A stretch of 64,000 nucleotides of DNA from Auriscalpium vulgare (lineage: Eukaryota; Basidiomycota; Agaricomycetes; Russulales; Auriscalpiaceae), in contig JAHBBC010000010.1 of NCBI GenBank assembly GCA_019915015.1, positions 930,001 to 994,000 of the forward strand, in the 5' to 3' direction. Under the pieces are notes generated by a model. It was not told where the DNA came from. It was given only the letters and a program-made list of their open reading frames with translations, and ran no database searches. Positions 10,253 to 20,411 of the stretch are shown piece after piece. Position 1 is the first letter of the stretch. Each line of letters opens with the position of its first letter. A program made the position numbers and the translations under genes.

Positions 10253-12462
10253 ATGGTCAAGCTTTCGACATCGCTCGCCGCCCTACTTGCCCTCGTCAGC
10301 ATCGTTCATGGCGCTCCTGCGTCGAACAGTCCGACAGACTCCTCCTCCTCGGCTTCCGTGTCAAGCAGTGCGGCCCCTTCGACGACGTTGAGCCTCTCGA
10401 GCGGGGAGGTCCCGGCAGGGACCTCGTCGGCGCCTTCGGAGACAGCAACTGTGGTTCCGGCGAGCAGCAACCCCAACGCCCCCATCTTTCTACCTGGCGC
10501 GGACGACCCTGCTCAGCCCATTCGGGGTCCTCTTGGAGCGAGCATCATGGGGCCGCAGAACATCCCTATCCAGCAGCAGGTCCCCGACTTGATTGCTCCG
10601 CCGACGACGGACCACGGTGACGTGTACGTATTCCTCGTCGTTCGCTGTCGCCGCCCTACTTACGCCCACCGCCAGCGGAAACGCTAAATGGCCGTTCGCT
10701 CTCAGCCACAATCGCCTCCAGACGGGAGGTTGGGCCCGGCAGCAGAATAGTGAGATTTTATGGCCACAATACGTGCTTGCCTGTTCGACTGACTGTGCTT
10801 GCTTGCAGTCGAAGTCATGCCGATCGCTACCCGTGCGTTCCTCGATTCCCTTCTTATCGTTTGCTCCTAACACGGAAATTCATCAAGAGATGGCCGGGGT
10901 GAACATGCGTCTGGAAGCGGGTGCCATAAGGTAGGAGCTCCATTGGGCGCCGCCACGGGCTTCTGACTGGCAGCTAGGGAGCTTCATTGGCACAAGACTT
11001 CCGAGGTGCGCTTCGATGCTCCCAGTGGCTGATTTTCTGTGTTCTCACATACCCTTTGCTTAGTGGGCTTACGTATTGAAGGTCAGTGCGCTCGGAATGA
11101 TGCCGTCGCATGTTCTGACAGTCTTGAAGGGTACTACGCAAGTGACATCAGTCGACCAGGAAGGCCGAAATTACATCGGCACTGTGGTCAGTGTGCTGGC
11201 CGTATCGTTTACGATTGTATTTATACTGAATTATTCACAGCATCCGGGGGATCTGTGGTACTTCCCTCCGGGTATTCCGCACTCGCTGCAGGCCACCAAT
11301 GACTCGGCGGAAGGCTCGGAGTTTCTCCTGGTTTGCCGCTCTTTCCCTCAAAGCAGGATATCCTTCTCATGTTCGCTGCCGTCAGGTGTTCGATGACGGC
11401 GCATTTAGCGAGGACGAAACATTCCTGGTCGGTGCAGCCAACACTCTCACCTGGTCATGTGTTTGCTGATGGCTCACGGTGATAGCTAACCGATTGGTTG
11501 TCCCACGTGCCGATGGAGGTGCTCGCGAAGAGTTTCCAGATGAACATCACAGCGTTTGAACACATCCCGTCGCAGCAGCTGTACATCTTTCCCTCAGGTC
11601 CGTCCAGATCTGGGATCCTTTTCCGAGCCGAAGCTGACTTGTTGTGGTCAGAACCTCCCACGTCCGATGACCTAGTGTCTAGTCCTCAGGGACAGGTCCC
11701 AAACCCGTTCTCGTACCCAATGTCGCAGGTCAACGCCACGAAGCTTAGCGGAGGCTCGGTCAAGATCGTGGACTCCACGGTGTTCAACATATCGCAGACT
11801 ATCGCCATGGCCGACGTAACGGTTGAGCCCGGTGCCATTCGCGAGCTGCACGTCAGTCGTTCGTTTGCATGCGATGCGCGGCACGCTGACTGAGATCGGA
11901 AACAGTGGCACCCCACGCAGGATGAATGGACATACTTCATGTAAGATGCTTGCATCTGTTGTTGTCAATTTTCATGCCAACATGCGCGCCGCAGTGAGGG
12001 CCAAGCGCGCGTAACGATCTTCGCTTCATCCAGCAATGCACGGACGTTCGATTACCAACCCGGAGACGTGGGATACATCCCGGCGTCATTCGGTACGCAA
12101 TGCACGCTCTGCCTTCCCCTCGGCCCCTGAATAAGTATTGCCCTCGGGCTCTCAGGCCACTACGTCGAGAACATCGGGAACACGACGCTTCACTACCTGG
12201 AGATATTCAAGAGCGGTAAGCCTGGGCTTACGGTTGGTTCTCGGCTGAGCTCACGCGCCGCTGCGGCACAGATCGCTTCCAGGACATAAGTCTCACCCAG
12301 GTAAGCGGCATTCCGTGGTGGTGCGGCGCCACTGGTCTGACACGCGTTTTGCAGTGGCTGGCACTTACGCCGCCCGCGCTGGTGAAGGCACACCTGGGCT
12401 TCGACGACGACGCCATCGCCCACTTGAGCAAGACGAAGCAGATTGTGGTGGGCCCGGCATAG
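10253..12462 (+). CDS. Oxalate decarboxylase (secreted bicupin)
   Basis: Sixteen exons: 10253-10623, 10676-10749, 10809-10832, 10889-10931, 10979-11006, 11064-11081, 11130-11186, 11241-11330, 11386-11427, 11486-11597, 11652-11851, 11906-11940, 11995-12092, 12156-12215, 12272-12300, 12355-12462; 462 residues. A signal peptide (about 1-20) is followed by a Ser-rich propeptide-like stretch. Each half holds a cupin with the manganese ligands of this family: H174-x-H176-x3-E180 and H219 ([18 protein letters not shown]), then H353-x-H355-x4-E360 and H399 ([21 protein letters not shown]). The enzyme converts oxalate to formate and CO2 outside the cell or in the wall; white-rot fungi use it to control oxalate and acidity. 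All ligands are present and the frame is intact, so it should be active. Confidence 0.94.
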
Positions 12463-13135
12463 GCGGCCTCCGAAGTGCCCGTGGTGTTCCGCGCATATAG
12501 ACGTCCGGTACTGTGTCAGTTTTTCTACTTGTAGGAAGAGGTTGTATGCTCCCATCGCTATCGAATTGTCATTCCGTCTCTTCCGCTCCCGCCGGGCCAC
12601 ACTTGTGAGAAGCTCTGCTCGTAAACGGCGCCCGAAGAGGTGCGGAAAGGCGGGTGCCTTGCGGGCGCGCACACGAGCATGAGGGACTATCGAACATAGC
12701 CGTGGACAGCCGTGGACGCAAAAAGGCACCGGAAAGAAGAGACGAGCAAGCCGCGGAGGACACGATGAATGATAAGATAGTGTGAGAGGCAGACGGAGAT
12801 GAAGCTTCAATTATTGCAGACTCCTCGGCAACGGGGTACAGTAATAGATTGCTAGCGGAACGGATGTCCGAGGGACAGGGTCCCGACGCGCAAGGCGTAC
12901 GGAGACCCGCGTACCCTATCCACAGGTTGAAGACCGTAGGAAATTGAACTCGTGAGAAATAAAGTGACAGTGCGAAAAGACGCGGGCCCAAACCGTGAGT
13001 GTCAAGGGTATGGTCGTGATAAGGATGCACAGAAGTAGCACGGGTGGCGCAGCGCTATCCATGCGATTCGAGGCGCGATGGGATGTCTGACGACGAGATG
13101 GGGGTGAGTGCTGCTGCCGCGCCTGCGTGAGGCGC
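12463..13135. other. Region without a recognisable gene
   Basis: Between the oxalate decarboxylase stop and the Yippee relic. Open frames exist on the minus strand (12569-13030), but they overlap the 3' end of the real gene and show no motif. Confidence 0.3.
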
Positions 13136-13605
13136 CTACTCCACGTCGACGAGCAGGCTGCGCTCGAGGATGAACTTGCCCTTCCTGCACTTCTGCTGCG
13201 GGTCACCGTCGCATACCTTGTCCTGCGCGCCTCGCGAGCAGAGGCGCGGGCGCACGTACGTATTTCCAGCCGAAGGCGACACCGCATTAACAGCAGGAGA
13301 TGTCGCGCACGACGTGCTTGCCTGCGGTCATCCGAGTCTGGCGGTCATACGGTTCGCCTTCAATTACGTTGACGCTGCAGCGTGGGGCACCGTGTCAGTG
13401 CCGCACCACGGCGTGCGTAACGGGAACGGGGAGATGCTTGCTTACACCTCGTCGAAGAGGTATGCGCGGCCGTGCTGGCCGTTGAACCCTGGCAGGGCGG
13501 TCGGCGCGAGTGGCATAGCATACGAAGGACACACCGAGTGTTTATGTTTGCGAGATGCGTGCGGCTGTTAGAGCACCCGTACCCGGACGCCCAAGAAAGG
13601 CATGG
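13136..13605 (-). pseudogene. Yippee/Mis18-type zinc protein, decayed
   Basis: Four spliced pieces read as a Yippee protein: 13533-about 13605 (YGCSNSRTHLA), 13446-13488 (FNGQHGRAYLF), 13260-13374 (VVNVIEGEPYDRQTRMTAG, then GVAFGWKY), and 13136-13222 (GKFILERSLLVDVE, stop). Splice sites between them are canonical and in phase. Yippee domains fold around one zinc held by two CxxC pairs. Here the second Cys of the first pair is Ser (codon at 13564-13566), and the second pair reads C-C-stop-C with TAA at 13287-13289. Both changes hit zinc-site residues and the stop truncates the domain, so this copy cannot make a normal protein. The N-terminal exon was not resolved. A sequencing error could explain one change but hardly both. 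Confidence 0.72.
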
Positions 13606-13909
13606 GAGATGCAGTGCGGTCTGCGAATGTATGGTAAGTACTGCAAGCGCGAGAGGGCCAACCTGGCTGCTGTTGCCCTGACCTCGAACGAAGCGGCGCC
13701 GGCGTGTCCGAGCACACACGCTGTAGCTCCCTCAAGGAGCACGTCAGACTGAAGTTTGGCTGCTCGTGACGCGAGCTCGCTGGTTTATGTTGACCGAGTG
13801 TCGCGGCGTGAGCTGACTCTCAAGTACAGCCTGTGGTAAGAGTACGGTACTCGAGAGGTACTACTCGCCGCGTAACGCGGCCGCGGCGGTGCGGCCGGCA
13901 GGACCGATT

Positions 13910-14020
13910 GTTTGGCCGGCGCAAACACTAGTCAACGCGCTGCTAGTCGTCGTCAGCTTGTCTCTTCTTCATCGTCGCCCACCATGCAGCCCTGATCTAT
14001 AATACACTGCCCAAAGGCTG
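13910..14020 (+). pseudogene. Deleted partial copy of the ATP17 5' region
   Basis: The stretch up to the start codon and ATGCAGCCC matches the ATP17 promoter and start at about 17864-17963 with few changes. It then jumps to a stretch ending CTGCCCAAAGGCT, which in the intact gene lies in exon 2 (about 18113-18137). The rest of exon 1 and the intron are missing, and a TGA follows ATGCAGCCC, so this is a dead duplicate. Confidence 0.6.
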
Positions 14021-14583
14021 ACTGGCGCGAGCCCGCGCAAGGAGTATTTCGAGGACGCGTTGGAAAAGCAGATGGTGGAAGATGGCACGGACGCAGTATG
14101 GGGTGGACGTCGGCTTGAGTCTCGAGGGTCGGGGGAGTGTCCATGGGATGGGATAATTCATGAATGTAAAGCACAATTCAGCAAATCGTTGGCCCATTGT
14201 TTGCCATGCGGTGTCGGCACGATGCGAAGTCAGAGCATTATGTGATCCCAAGTGTGATCCTGACTCCTCACTGGTTCACTTGTCCATCCTTGTCCCTCAC
14301 CGGCAGCTGCGTACATACTACGTACATATAACGCATCCAACGCCTCCATAAGAGCTTGTCTGGTCGCCGAAACGCTGAAAAAGTGTCAAGTGTTGGGTGT
14401 TGCGCCGAGTTGCGGGTGCCGGCCCGGCGTGTTTGAGCGCGAACAATGCAACTTGCTCACGACCACGTCTCTCACCCGGACCGCGATCTCAACCAGCCAC
14501 ACGCAAAGCGGCGCAATAAATAGCTGAGCTCTTCCAGGTAAGTGACGCCTCTTTCCGCCTCTCCTCCCCGTCACTGAGCCACC
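14021..14583. other. Intergenic region with the FunK1 promoter
   Basis: No gene seen. An AATAAATAG box lies about 65 bases upstream of the FunK1 start codon. Confidence 0.3.
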
Positions 14584-16850
14584 ATGTTGCCCGTCAGCAC
14601 TCCCCTCCAGTCCACTCCTCCGCGGGGCATTCCGCTCGCGAGCGACGCGTCTGTTCACAGCACCCCGCCGCAGTTCAAGAACGCCGGCGTTGAGCCTTTT
14701 GCGACTGGCAAGGACGAGGCCAAAGTCACGCACAGACGCCTTGCCGTCGAGATGGGCTCCCGTTTCATAGGCCCCATGCCTGTCTCGAGCTTCTTCGATG
14801 AATTCGTCCCTCCGCCGAAGGACGCGAACGGCAAACCTGTGAAGAAGCCCACATCCCGAAAATTTCCACAAAAAGCATCCTTGTCAGAGGCCAGCTTTGT
14901 GAGTGCAGTCGCCGTTACAGTGCGCAGCGACGGCATCTAACCCCCGGACTGGACAGATCGCAGAGATCGAGAAGCGCAAACTCTGCCCTAATCTTCAGTT
15001 CCTCGACACGCACACGACGTCCGATCCACTGCACCCCAAGGAGCTGAAGCCCGACATCAGCGTCGTCGCTCCCGGTCAGGACCCCGTGTGGCGCAAGATG
15101 GAGCTCGTCATCGAGCGCAAGCCTCGCGCACACGACCCGTTCGCCGATCCTTCGCCCGTAAAGGAAGGCGAAGACAACCGCAAGAACTCGTTTCTTCACA
15201 ATTCCGACAACGCCTTGGCCAACCGTGGTCAGATTAGTTCGTACGCGGCTGCGCAGTTCCAAGCCCAATTCCGCGAGTGGGCCTTCTCCGTCATCCTGCT
15301 CGACGACTACGCCCGCATCTTGCGCTGGGATCGTGCCGGAACCGTCGTGACGGAGCGCTTTAATTGGCGAGAAGACCCAGACACGCTAGCGGAGTTCCTC
15401 TGGCGCTTCAACCATCTAAACAAGAAGCAGCGCGGCTACGACGTCACCGTGACCCCTGCCACGTCGGGCGAGGGCATGCTTGCTATGAAAGGATTCGCTG
15501 CGGCACGGAAGAAGGGCAAGAAGTATCTCCCTATCCTGAGGGAGGACATCGAGTTGCACAAGTTCATGGTCTACGACGAGAAGACCTCGACAGAGCGTTT
15601 CTTCGTCGGGCCCAGCGCCCACGTGTACAATCGTTCGATGGCCGGCAGGGGGACGTTCGGCTACTACGCTTGGGACATCGACGGCGGGCGAGTTGTGTAT
15701 CTCAAGGACTCGTGGCGCATCGACACCGAAGACATGGCCAAAGAGACGGACATCTACGAGAAGCTGGAGAAGGCCGGTGTGCAGCGAGTCGCAAAGCTTG
15801 GGTGCGGTGGTGACCTTCCCGGCCAGTCTACTCGGAGCCAGGACTTCATCACCGAGGAGCAGCCTTGGGCCTGCATGACCTCAAACGTCTACCGACACAC
15901 GCATTGTCGCATGTCGTTCCTCACCATCGGCGCACCCCTCCAGCGCTTCTCATCGACCAGGCAGCTTTGTGTCGCCATTTATGATGCGCTCACTGGTGCG
16001 TCTCTTTCTTTCTTCCTGCGCCCCAGATGTTCACAGACCCGCAGCTCATGCCGAAGCCTACACGAAGGCGAAAATCTTGCACAGGGACGTCAGCGCAGGC
16101 AATATCTTGATCGACGAGAACGGACGCGGCTTCTTGATAGATTGGGACCTGTGTAAAGACATCTCTCTGCCACCAGGCCGTCGGCGACAATGGCGAACTG
16201 TGAGTTCTGTGTTTGGTGAAGTGTGGTGTTTTCTCTAACCGATGCTCAAGGGTACATGGCAATTCATCTCCGCCGCCCTTCTTCTTGACCCGCAGGCAAA
16301 GCTGCACACCGTCAGCGATGACCTCGAATCATTCTGTCACGTCCTCACCTATATGATCGTGAAATACCGGCCCACGAAGTACCGCAACTTGCACCGCAAG
16401 ATCAAGCACGTCTACGACGACTATGTCGACGAAGGAAACGTGATCACCGGAGGCGAGGGGAAGATCAACTTCTTCAGCGGGGGCGCTTTGGACGCTGGCG
16501 GACTCTTTGGCATGATCCCGAAACCATGCTTCGACATCATTCAGGGCCTCCGCCAACTCTTTGCTCCTCTGTATGCCTGGGATACCGCGGAGAATGCTGT
16601 TCCGCCGTCCTCCTCTGAAGTCATGAAGCTTTTCAAAACGCACATGCAAGCGTCTACACATGTAGATTGGCTGAGCCACAAAGACCCGGCCGTGTACGTG
16701 GCAGAGGCATACCCACCGGACACGGACGCCGGTACCAATGCCAACGGCAAGCGCAGTCGCGGCCGGGATGACATCGGCCCACTTAGCAATCATCCATCCA
16801 CGAGGGTATCTGCTCTCCTTCAGTCGACGCCAGAGGAAGTTCTCGAATAG
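14584..16850 (+). CDS. FunK1-family fungal protein kinase
   Basis: Exons 14584-14898, 14957-15995, 16045-16199, 16251-16850; 702 residues. The layout is that of the basidiomycete-expanded FunK1 kinases (PF17667): a long N-terminal region with the PDISVVAPG and VIERKP block, a middle RILRWDRAGT block, then the catalytic core. The core has ILHRDVSAGNILI (HRD at about 464-466, N471) and LIDWDL (about 482-487), where DWD stands in place of the usual DFG, as is normal for FunK1. GTWQFIS follows at the activation segment. The C-terminus carries a basic, probably nuclear, tail. The acceptor at 16044 is preferred over 16026 because it restores the AHxEAY motif and avoids a 31-base intron. Targets are unknown; the family is linked to multicellular development. 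Confidence 0.9.
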
Positions 16851-17050
16851 ACAATGCTACCTTTTACACGTTATCACGCCGCATACTTATTTAATCTGGT
16901 TCCCCGCTGTCATCGGTCCTCCCCACACACAAGGGTCGACAAGACAGTCTTATTACGGGTATATGCATGCATTTGCAAAGACGCCATAGAGCATACATAG
17001 TTAACAGAGCAGATGCAGAGCGCGAAAGAAACAATAGAGTAACCGCGAAT

Positions 17051-17800
17051 CTAATGGCAGATATCCTCGTAGTCGTCGTCCGTGCCCCCATAGTCATTAT
17101 CGTTCTGTGAGCTCCACTCCCAGTCTTCGCTGAGATCCGAGTCATCCCCTTCCAACTCGCCACGGGCCACCGCATCCCGCAGCGCCATCATCCTCTGCTG
17201 GTCCTCGTCCGGATCGCCCGGCTGCCACTTGTTGTTGAAATCGAAATACCACCTCGGCCGCACACTGTCGTCCAACCGGAGCAACTCCCGCACCTCCCGC
17301 ACCACGTCCTCCTCATCTGCAGGGACCAACTGCTTCCTGTTCATCGAATAGTTCGAGTACAGCTCGAGGAGCGCGCCGGAGTCGGCCGTAGGCATGTAGG
17401 CCTCGCGCACGCCCATCTTGTACTGGACGGTCTGCGAGAGGTGCTTCGCGGCGTACCAAATAGTGCCAGTTCGATAGACCACGCCAGGACATTGGTCGTA
17501 GTATTGGACAGTGCTGTTCCTGACTCCGTATTGAAATAGGTCTTCAAAGTCGAGAGGTATCGCGAAACGGACCAGCGTGGGCTTCGGGTTGCGCTTCGTG
17601 ACTTTGTACTTCAGCGGCAATTGATCCATTGGCTGGCGGGGCGCGTAACGATCATACGTGTCCGAGTCCTGCGTGGCATGCTGTTCAGAGACGAGCTCCG
17701 AGTCGCGCAGACTACGCTCAGCACTCCCAGCGATTTTCTCCGCATCGTGTGGCTCTATAGAATGCTCAGACAGAGCAGAGGACGGGTTGATTCCGGGCAT
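17051..17800 (-). CDS. Hypothetical acidic protein
   Basis: The frame is open from 18061 to 17051 but the part above 17954 lies over ATP17 exon 1 on the other strand, so I place the start at the Met at 17800 (249 residues); the Met at 17956 is an alternative that would overlap the ATP17 start codon. The middle part (YKVTKRNPKPTLVRFAIP, YDQCPGVVYRTGTIWY, VRPRWYFDFNNKWQP) looks like a folded domain and the C-terminus is strongly acidic. I do not recognise the family. It is convergent with FunK1 and divergent from ATP17. Confidence 0.6.
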   Translation of the reverse strand: MPGINPSSALSEHSIEPHDAEKIAGSAERSLRDSELVSEQHATQDSDTYDRYAPRQPMDQLPLKYKVTKRNPKPTLVRFAIPLDFEDLFQYGVRNSTVQYYDQCPGVVYRTGTIWYAAKHLSQTVQYKMGVREAYMPTADSGALLELYSNYSMNRKQLVPADEEDVVREVRELLRLDDSVRPRWYFDFNNKWQPGDPDEDQQRMMALRDAVARGELEGDDSDLSEDWEWSSQNDNDYGGTDDDYEDICH

Positions 17801-17954
17801 GACTGGGACGAGGTTCAGGTTGTGGTGGCAGCCAACTCGCAATCTAATCTTATCGTCAATGTGTTTGTCCGGCGCAAACAGGCGGTCGCTGTCACCGCGC
17901 TGCTCCGAGTCGAGCTCGTCGTCGTCGCTTGTCTTTTCTTCATCGTCGCCCACC

Positions 17955-18409
17955 ATGCAGCCCTCTCTCCTCCGTCGCCAGCTCGGCGGTCTGGTGCCCC
18001 CGAAAATCGCGTCCCCAACTCTACTCGTATGGCTCTCTGAAGCTAGCCCTTCGTCCAACACCTCACACCTCTCCAGTCCGCAGGGCAGGGTGCGGACCTA
18101 AGTCCCCTTGTAGATTTCTATTCCAAGCTGCCCAAAGGCTCTGCCCCCGCCCCTTCGGTGCGCGGCATCAAGGCCCGCTTCTTCACCGGCAAGAACGCGT
18201 CGGCATCTCCGATCGTCATCACTGCGCTCGCGCTCTTCGGTCTTGGCTACACCATAGACTACCAGAGTACGTCGCACCCGCTCGTCCGCAGCCGTGATCT
18301 CACTTTTTTGTCCAGTGCACTTGAGTGAGGCGGATTTTCTTGGCCTCCCGATCCGCGGCCGGAATACTGACGCATCACCGCAGAGCATCACAAGAACCAT
18401 GCGCACTGA
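17955..18409 (+). CDS. ATP17: Mitochondrial F1Fo ATP synthase subunit f
   Basis: Exons 17955-18026, 18089-18266, 18316-18324 and 18384-18409; 94 residues. The protein has the family hallmarks in order: VPPKIASPTLL, PLVDFYSKLPKG, VRGIKARFFTGKNAS, one membrane helix (about residues 62-82), and a short histidine/lysine tail MHLKHHKNHAH. Subunit f sits in the Fo membrane sector next to the a subunit and supports dimer assembly. The third exon is only 9 bases long, yet it and the last exon are needed to recover the conserved tail. A dead partial duplicate of the 5' end lies near 13910-14020. Its upstream region is shared with the divergent minus-strand gene. Confidence 0.9.
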
Positions 18410-18840
18410 GGGCCGCACATTTACATGTAGACATGGGGTGCAGCCTCGTCGGCCACAGACGGCATGTGTTGCATGGGTGACGCACTGCCATCTCGTTTTA
18501 CTGAGAGGAATTATCATTCTACTGCGCACAATGTCCAGAACTTCTCTCTTGAAAGCGAGATACGCCCTCGTTTCCCTTTCTGTACGCCCTCGCGCATCCT
18601 CTCGCCCGGTCCACGGCACCCTCGACGTGCGCCATGGCGTGACAACTCTGCCCTTCACGCTCCTCGCAGGCCATTGACCGCGCTCTCGTTAGCACTTTGG
18701 TGCGCTTACACCAGACCCGGCGGGTGTTGCAGGGCACTGAGCACGATGCGCGAGAGGCGTTCTGTGTGAGGTTTGCGGTTCGACGGCGTTGAGGCTGTGG
18801 TAACGAAGGGCGAGCGCGCATGTAGTCTCCGTAGCTGACT
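18410..18840. other. Intergenic region
   Basis: No gene recognised between ATP17 and the hairpin at 18841; overlapping frames on both strands look random. Confidence 0.3.
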
Positions 18841-18905
18841 TCGACAGATGATAGTCGAGTACGCGTATGCACGCCCATGCCGCGTACTCGACTATCATTT
18901 GTCGA
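18841..18905. repeat. 25-base inverted repeat (hairpin)
   Basis: Arms 18841-18865 and 18881-18905 are complementary at 24 of 25 positions, with a 15-base loop. It lies in intergenic DNA about 430 bases after ATP17 and 260 bases before the next gene. Confidence 0.9.
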
Positions 18906-19162
18906 TGTCCACATCCATCACCTCCCCTACGTCAATTGTACTGGCAACTGCGATTGTATCTCGTCGAGCGCCGACCCGTGACTTCTTTTGCGTCTTTGAC
19001 GCCTTTATGGCACTGGCCAGGCCTTGATGCCTCCTCGTATTGTCCTGCACCCCAAAGCCGTTGTCTCTTTCTATCCTTGGACGCTGATTATGGCCTCGCG
19101 GCGGCGGTGTCCCTCGCATAATAGGCTACACTCCCCAGCTCAGATGCCACTCTCTCCTCCCC

Positions 19163-19901
19163 ATGCCCCAGCTCAGCGTATCCACACACAGCCGGGACTC
19201 CGCGCCCCTGCCCGTTCGCTGCGCCATCATCTCAGCTCCGCAGCCGCGAGCCTCAACGCTCAGGCGGCAGCGCCTGAACGATCTCCAAGGCGACCGACGC
19301 CAGCGCATCCTCACCCAGTGGCTGCACGAGGTCCAGGTGCGCCGTGGTCATCTCGCCATCCCAGCCGTGTCCCTAACCTTGGCGTTGCAGACAGACGATC
19401 CTGACGAGGACAGCACCGTCGCCGAGGACCTTGCCCGCAGCAAGTCGGCGCCCGCCACGCAGTCGCGGTGCATGCCTGCCCCAGAGTCGCCGCGTCCCGA
19501 CGTCGCCGTGGCAGCGAGCGGTCGGTGAGTGGCGTGCACCCGTAGTATGCCCGCGCGTGGCTCACAGCAGCAGGCGGGACAGTGGCGACGTCGCGGCACA
19601 CCGACAGGCGACCGAGAGCATCCTGACGATGCGATCGCCGGCGCGTTCGCCGTCCTCCGACTCTTCGTACAGCGTGGATACACCGGCGTCGCCGACGGAG
19701 GCATCGCTGCCATCGCGGATCTGGTTCACCATGCACGACGATATGTACCCGGAAAGCGGGAAAGCGACGCTGCACTATCTCGACGGAGAGCCGATATGGG
19801 GGGAGCACGGCCCTGCAGATAGTCGGTGGCCGACTGGGGTGGCATTGGAGACTCAGAGTGCAAGCTGGGGCGGGGACGGAGACGTACTTATCGCTTGCTG
19901 A
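19163..19901 (+). CDS. Hypothetical Arg/Ser-rich protein
   Basis: Exons 19163-19524 and 19574-19901 give 229 residues; the acceptor at 19573 keeps the frame. The N-terminal half is basic (RRQRLNDLQGDRRQRILTQWL), the middle is Ser/Pro-rich and probably disordered, and the C-terminal third is more ordered (IWFTMHDDMYPESGKATLHYLDGEPIW read in two parts). No known domain, signal peptide or membrane helix is seen. The start could be further upstream, since the frame is short and no conserved N-terminus guides the choice. Confidence 0.45.
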
Positions 19902-20411
19902 GGGCTCGGCTGGCCGTGTCCTGCGTGTGTACCTCGCAGAATTTCCGATGTACCTACCAGTGTGTATTGTATTTGTTATGCGTTGTGACGGACCGTGGGC
20001 TGGTCGGTGTCGGAAACAAAAACATCGCCATGCGCGTCTCTTCCAGTGACTACTGCAACGCCGTCCACAACAAGCTCGCGTCTGCACAAACCGCCACCGT
20101 TACACGCTTCACATACTATTCCTATGGCATGCTGTTGTTTCTGCTTGAGCTGCTTTGACTACGCACCGCCTTTTTCCATTGTCCAGGACTCGACATGCAA
20201 GAGTCAATGGACCAAGCGTCAATCAAGCCGCACCTGGCTTCAAGTGGCATTATGCTATTCCTTCCTTCCAATGCGTTCTCCACGGCCACGAGGCGTCCAC
20301 GGCGACATATAAGACATGTATCTGCGTCCCCGTTTGCGCCCTCACTCTGCTCCGCCCTCTCGCCGACTCCGACAATTGCAAACACACCCGCGTCTCTCGT
20401 CCCCCACCGCC
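19902..20411. other. Intergenic region
   Basis: Contains a CATATAAG TATA-like box near 20307, about 105 bases before the next start codon. No gene seen. Confidence 0.3.

Noticed and set aside
15996..16026. 31-base intron in the FunK1 gene
   Set aside because: The acceptor at 16044 gives a normal length and restores the conserved AHxEAY segment.
16900..17050. CRISPR array or bacterial operon features
   Set aside because: Nothing in the window resembles CRISPR repeats, Shine-Dalgarno sites or operons; gene structure is eukaryotic throughout.
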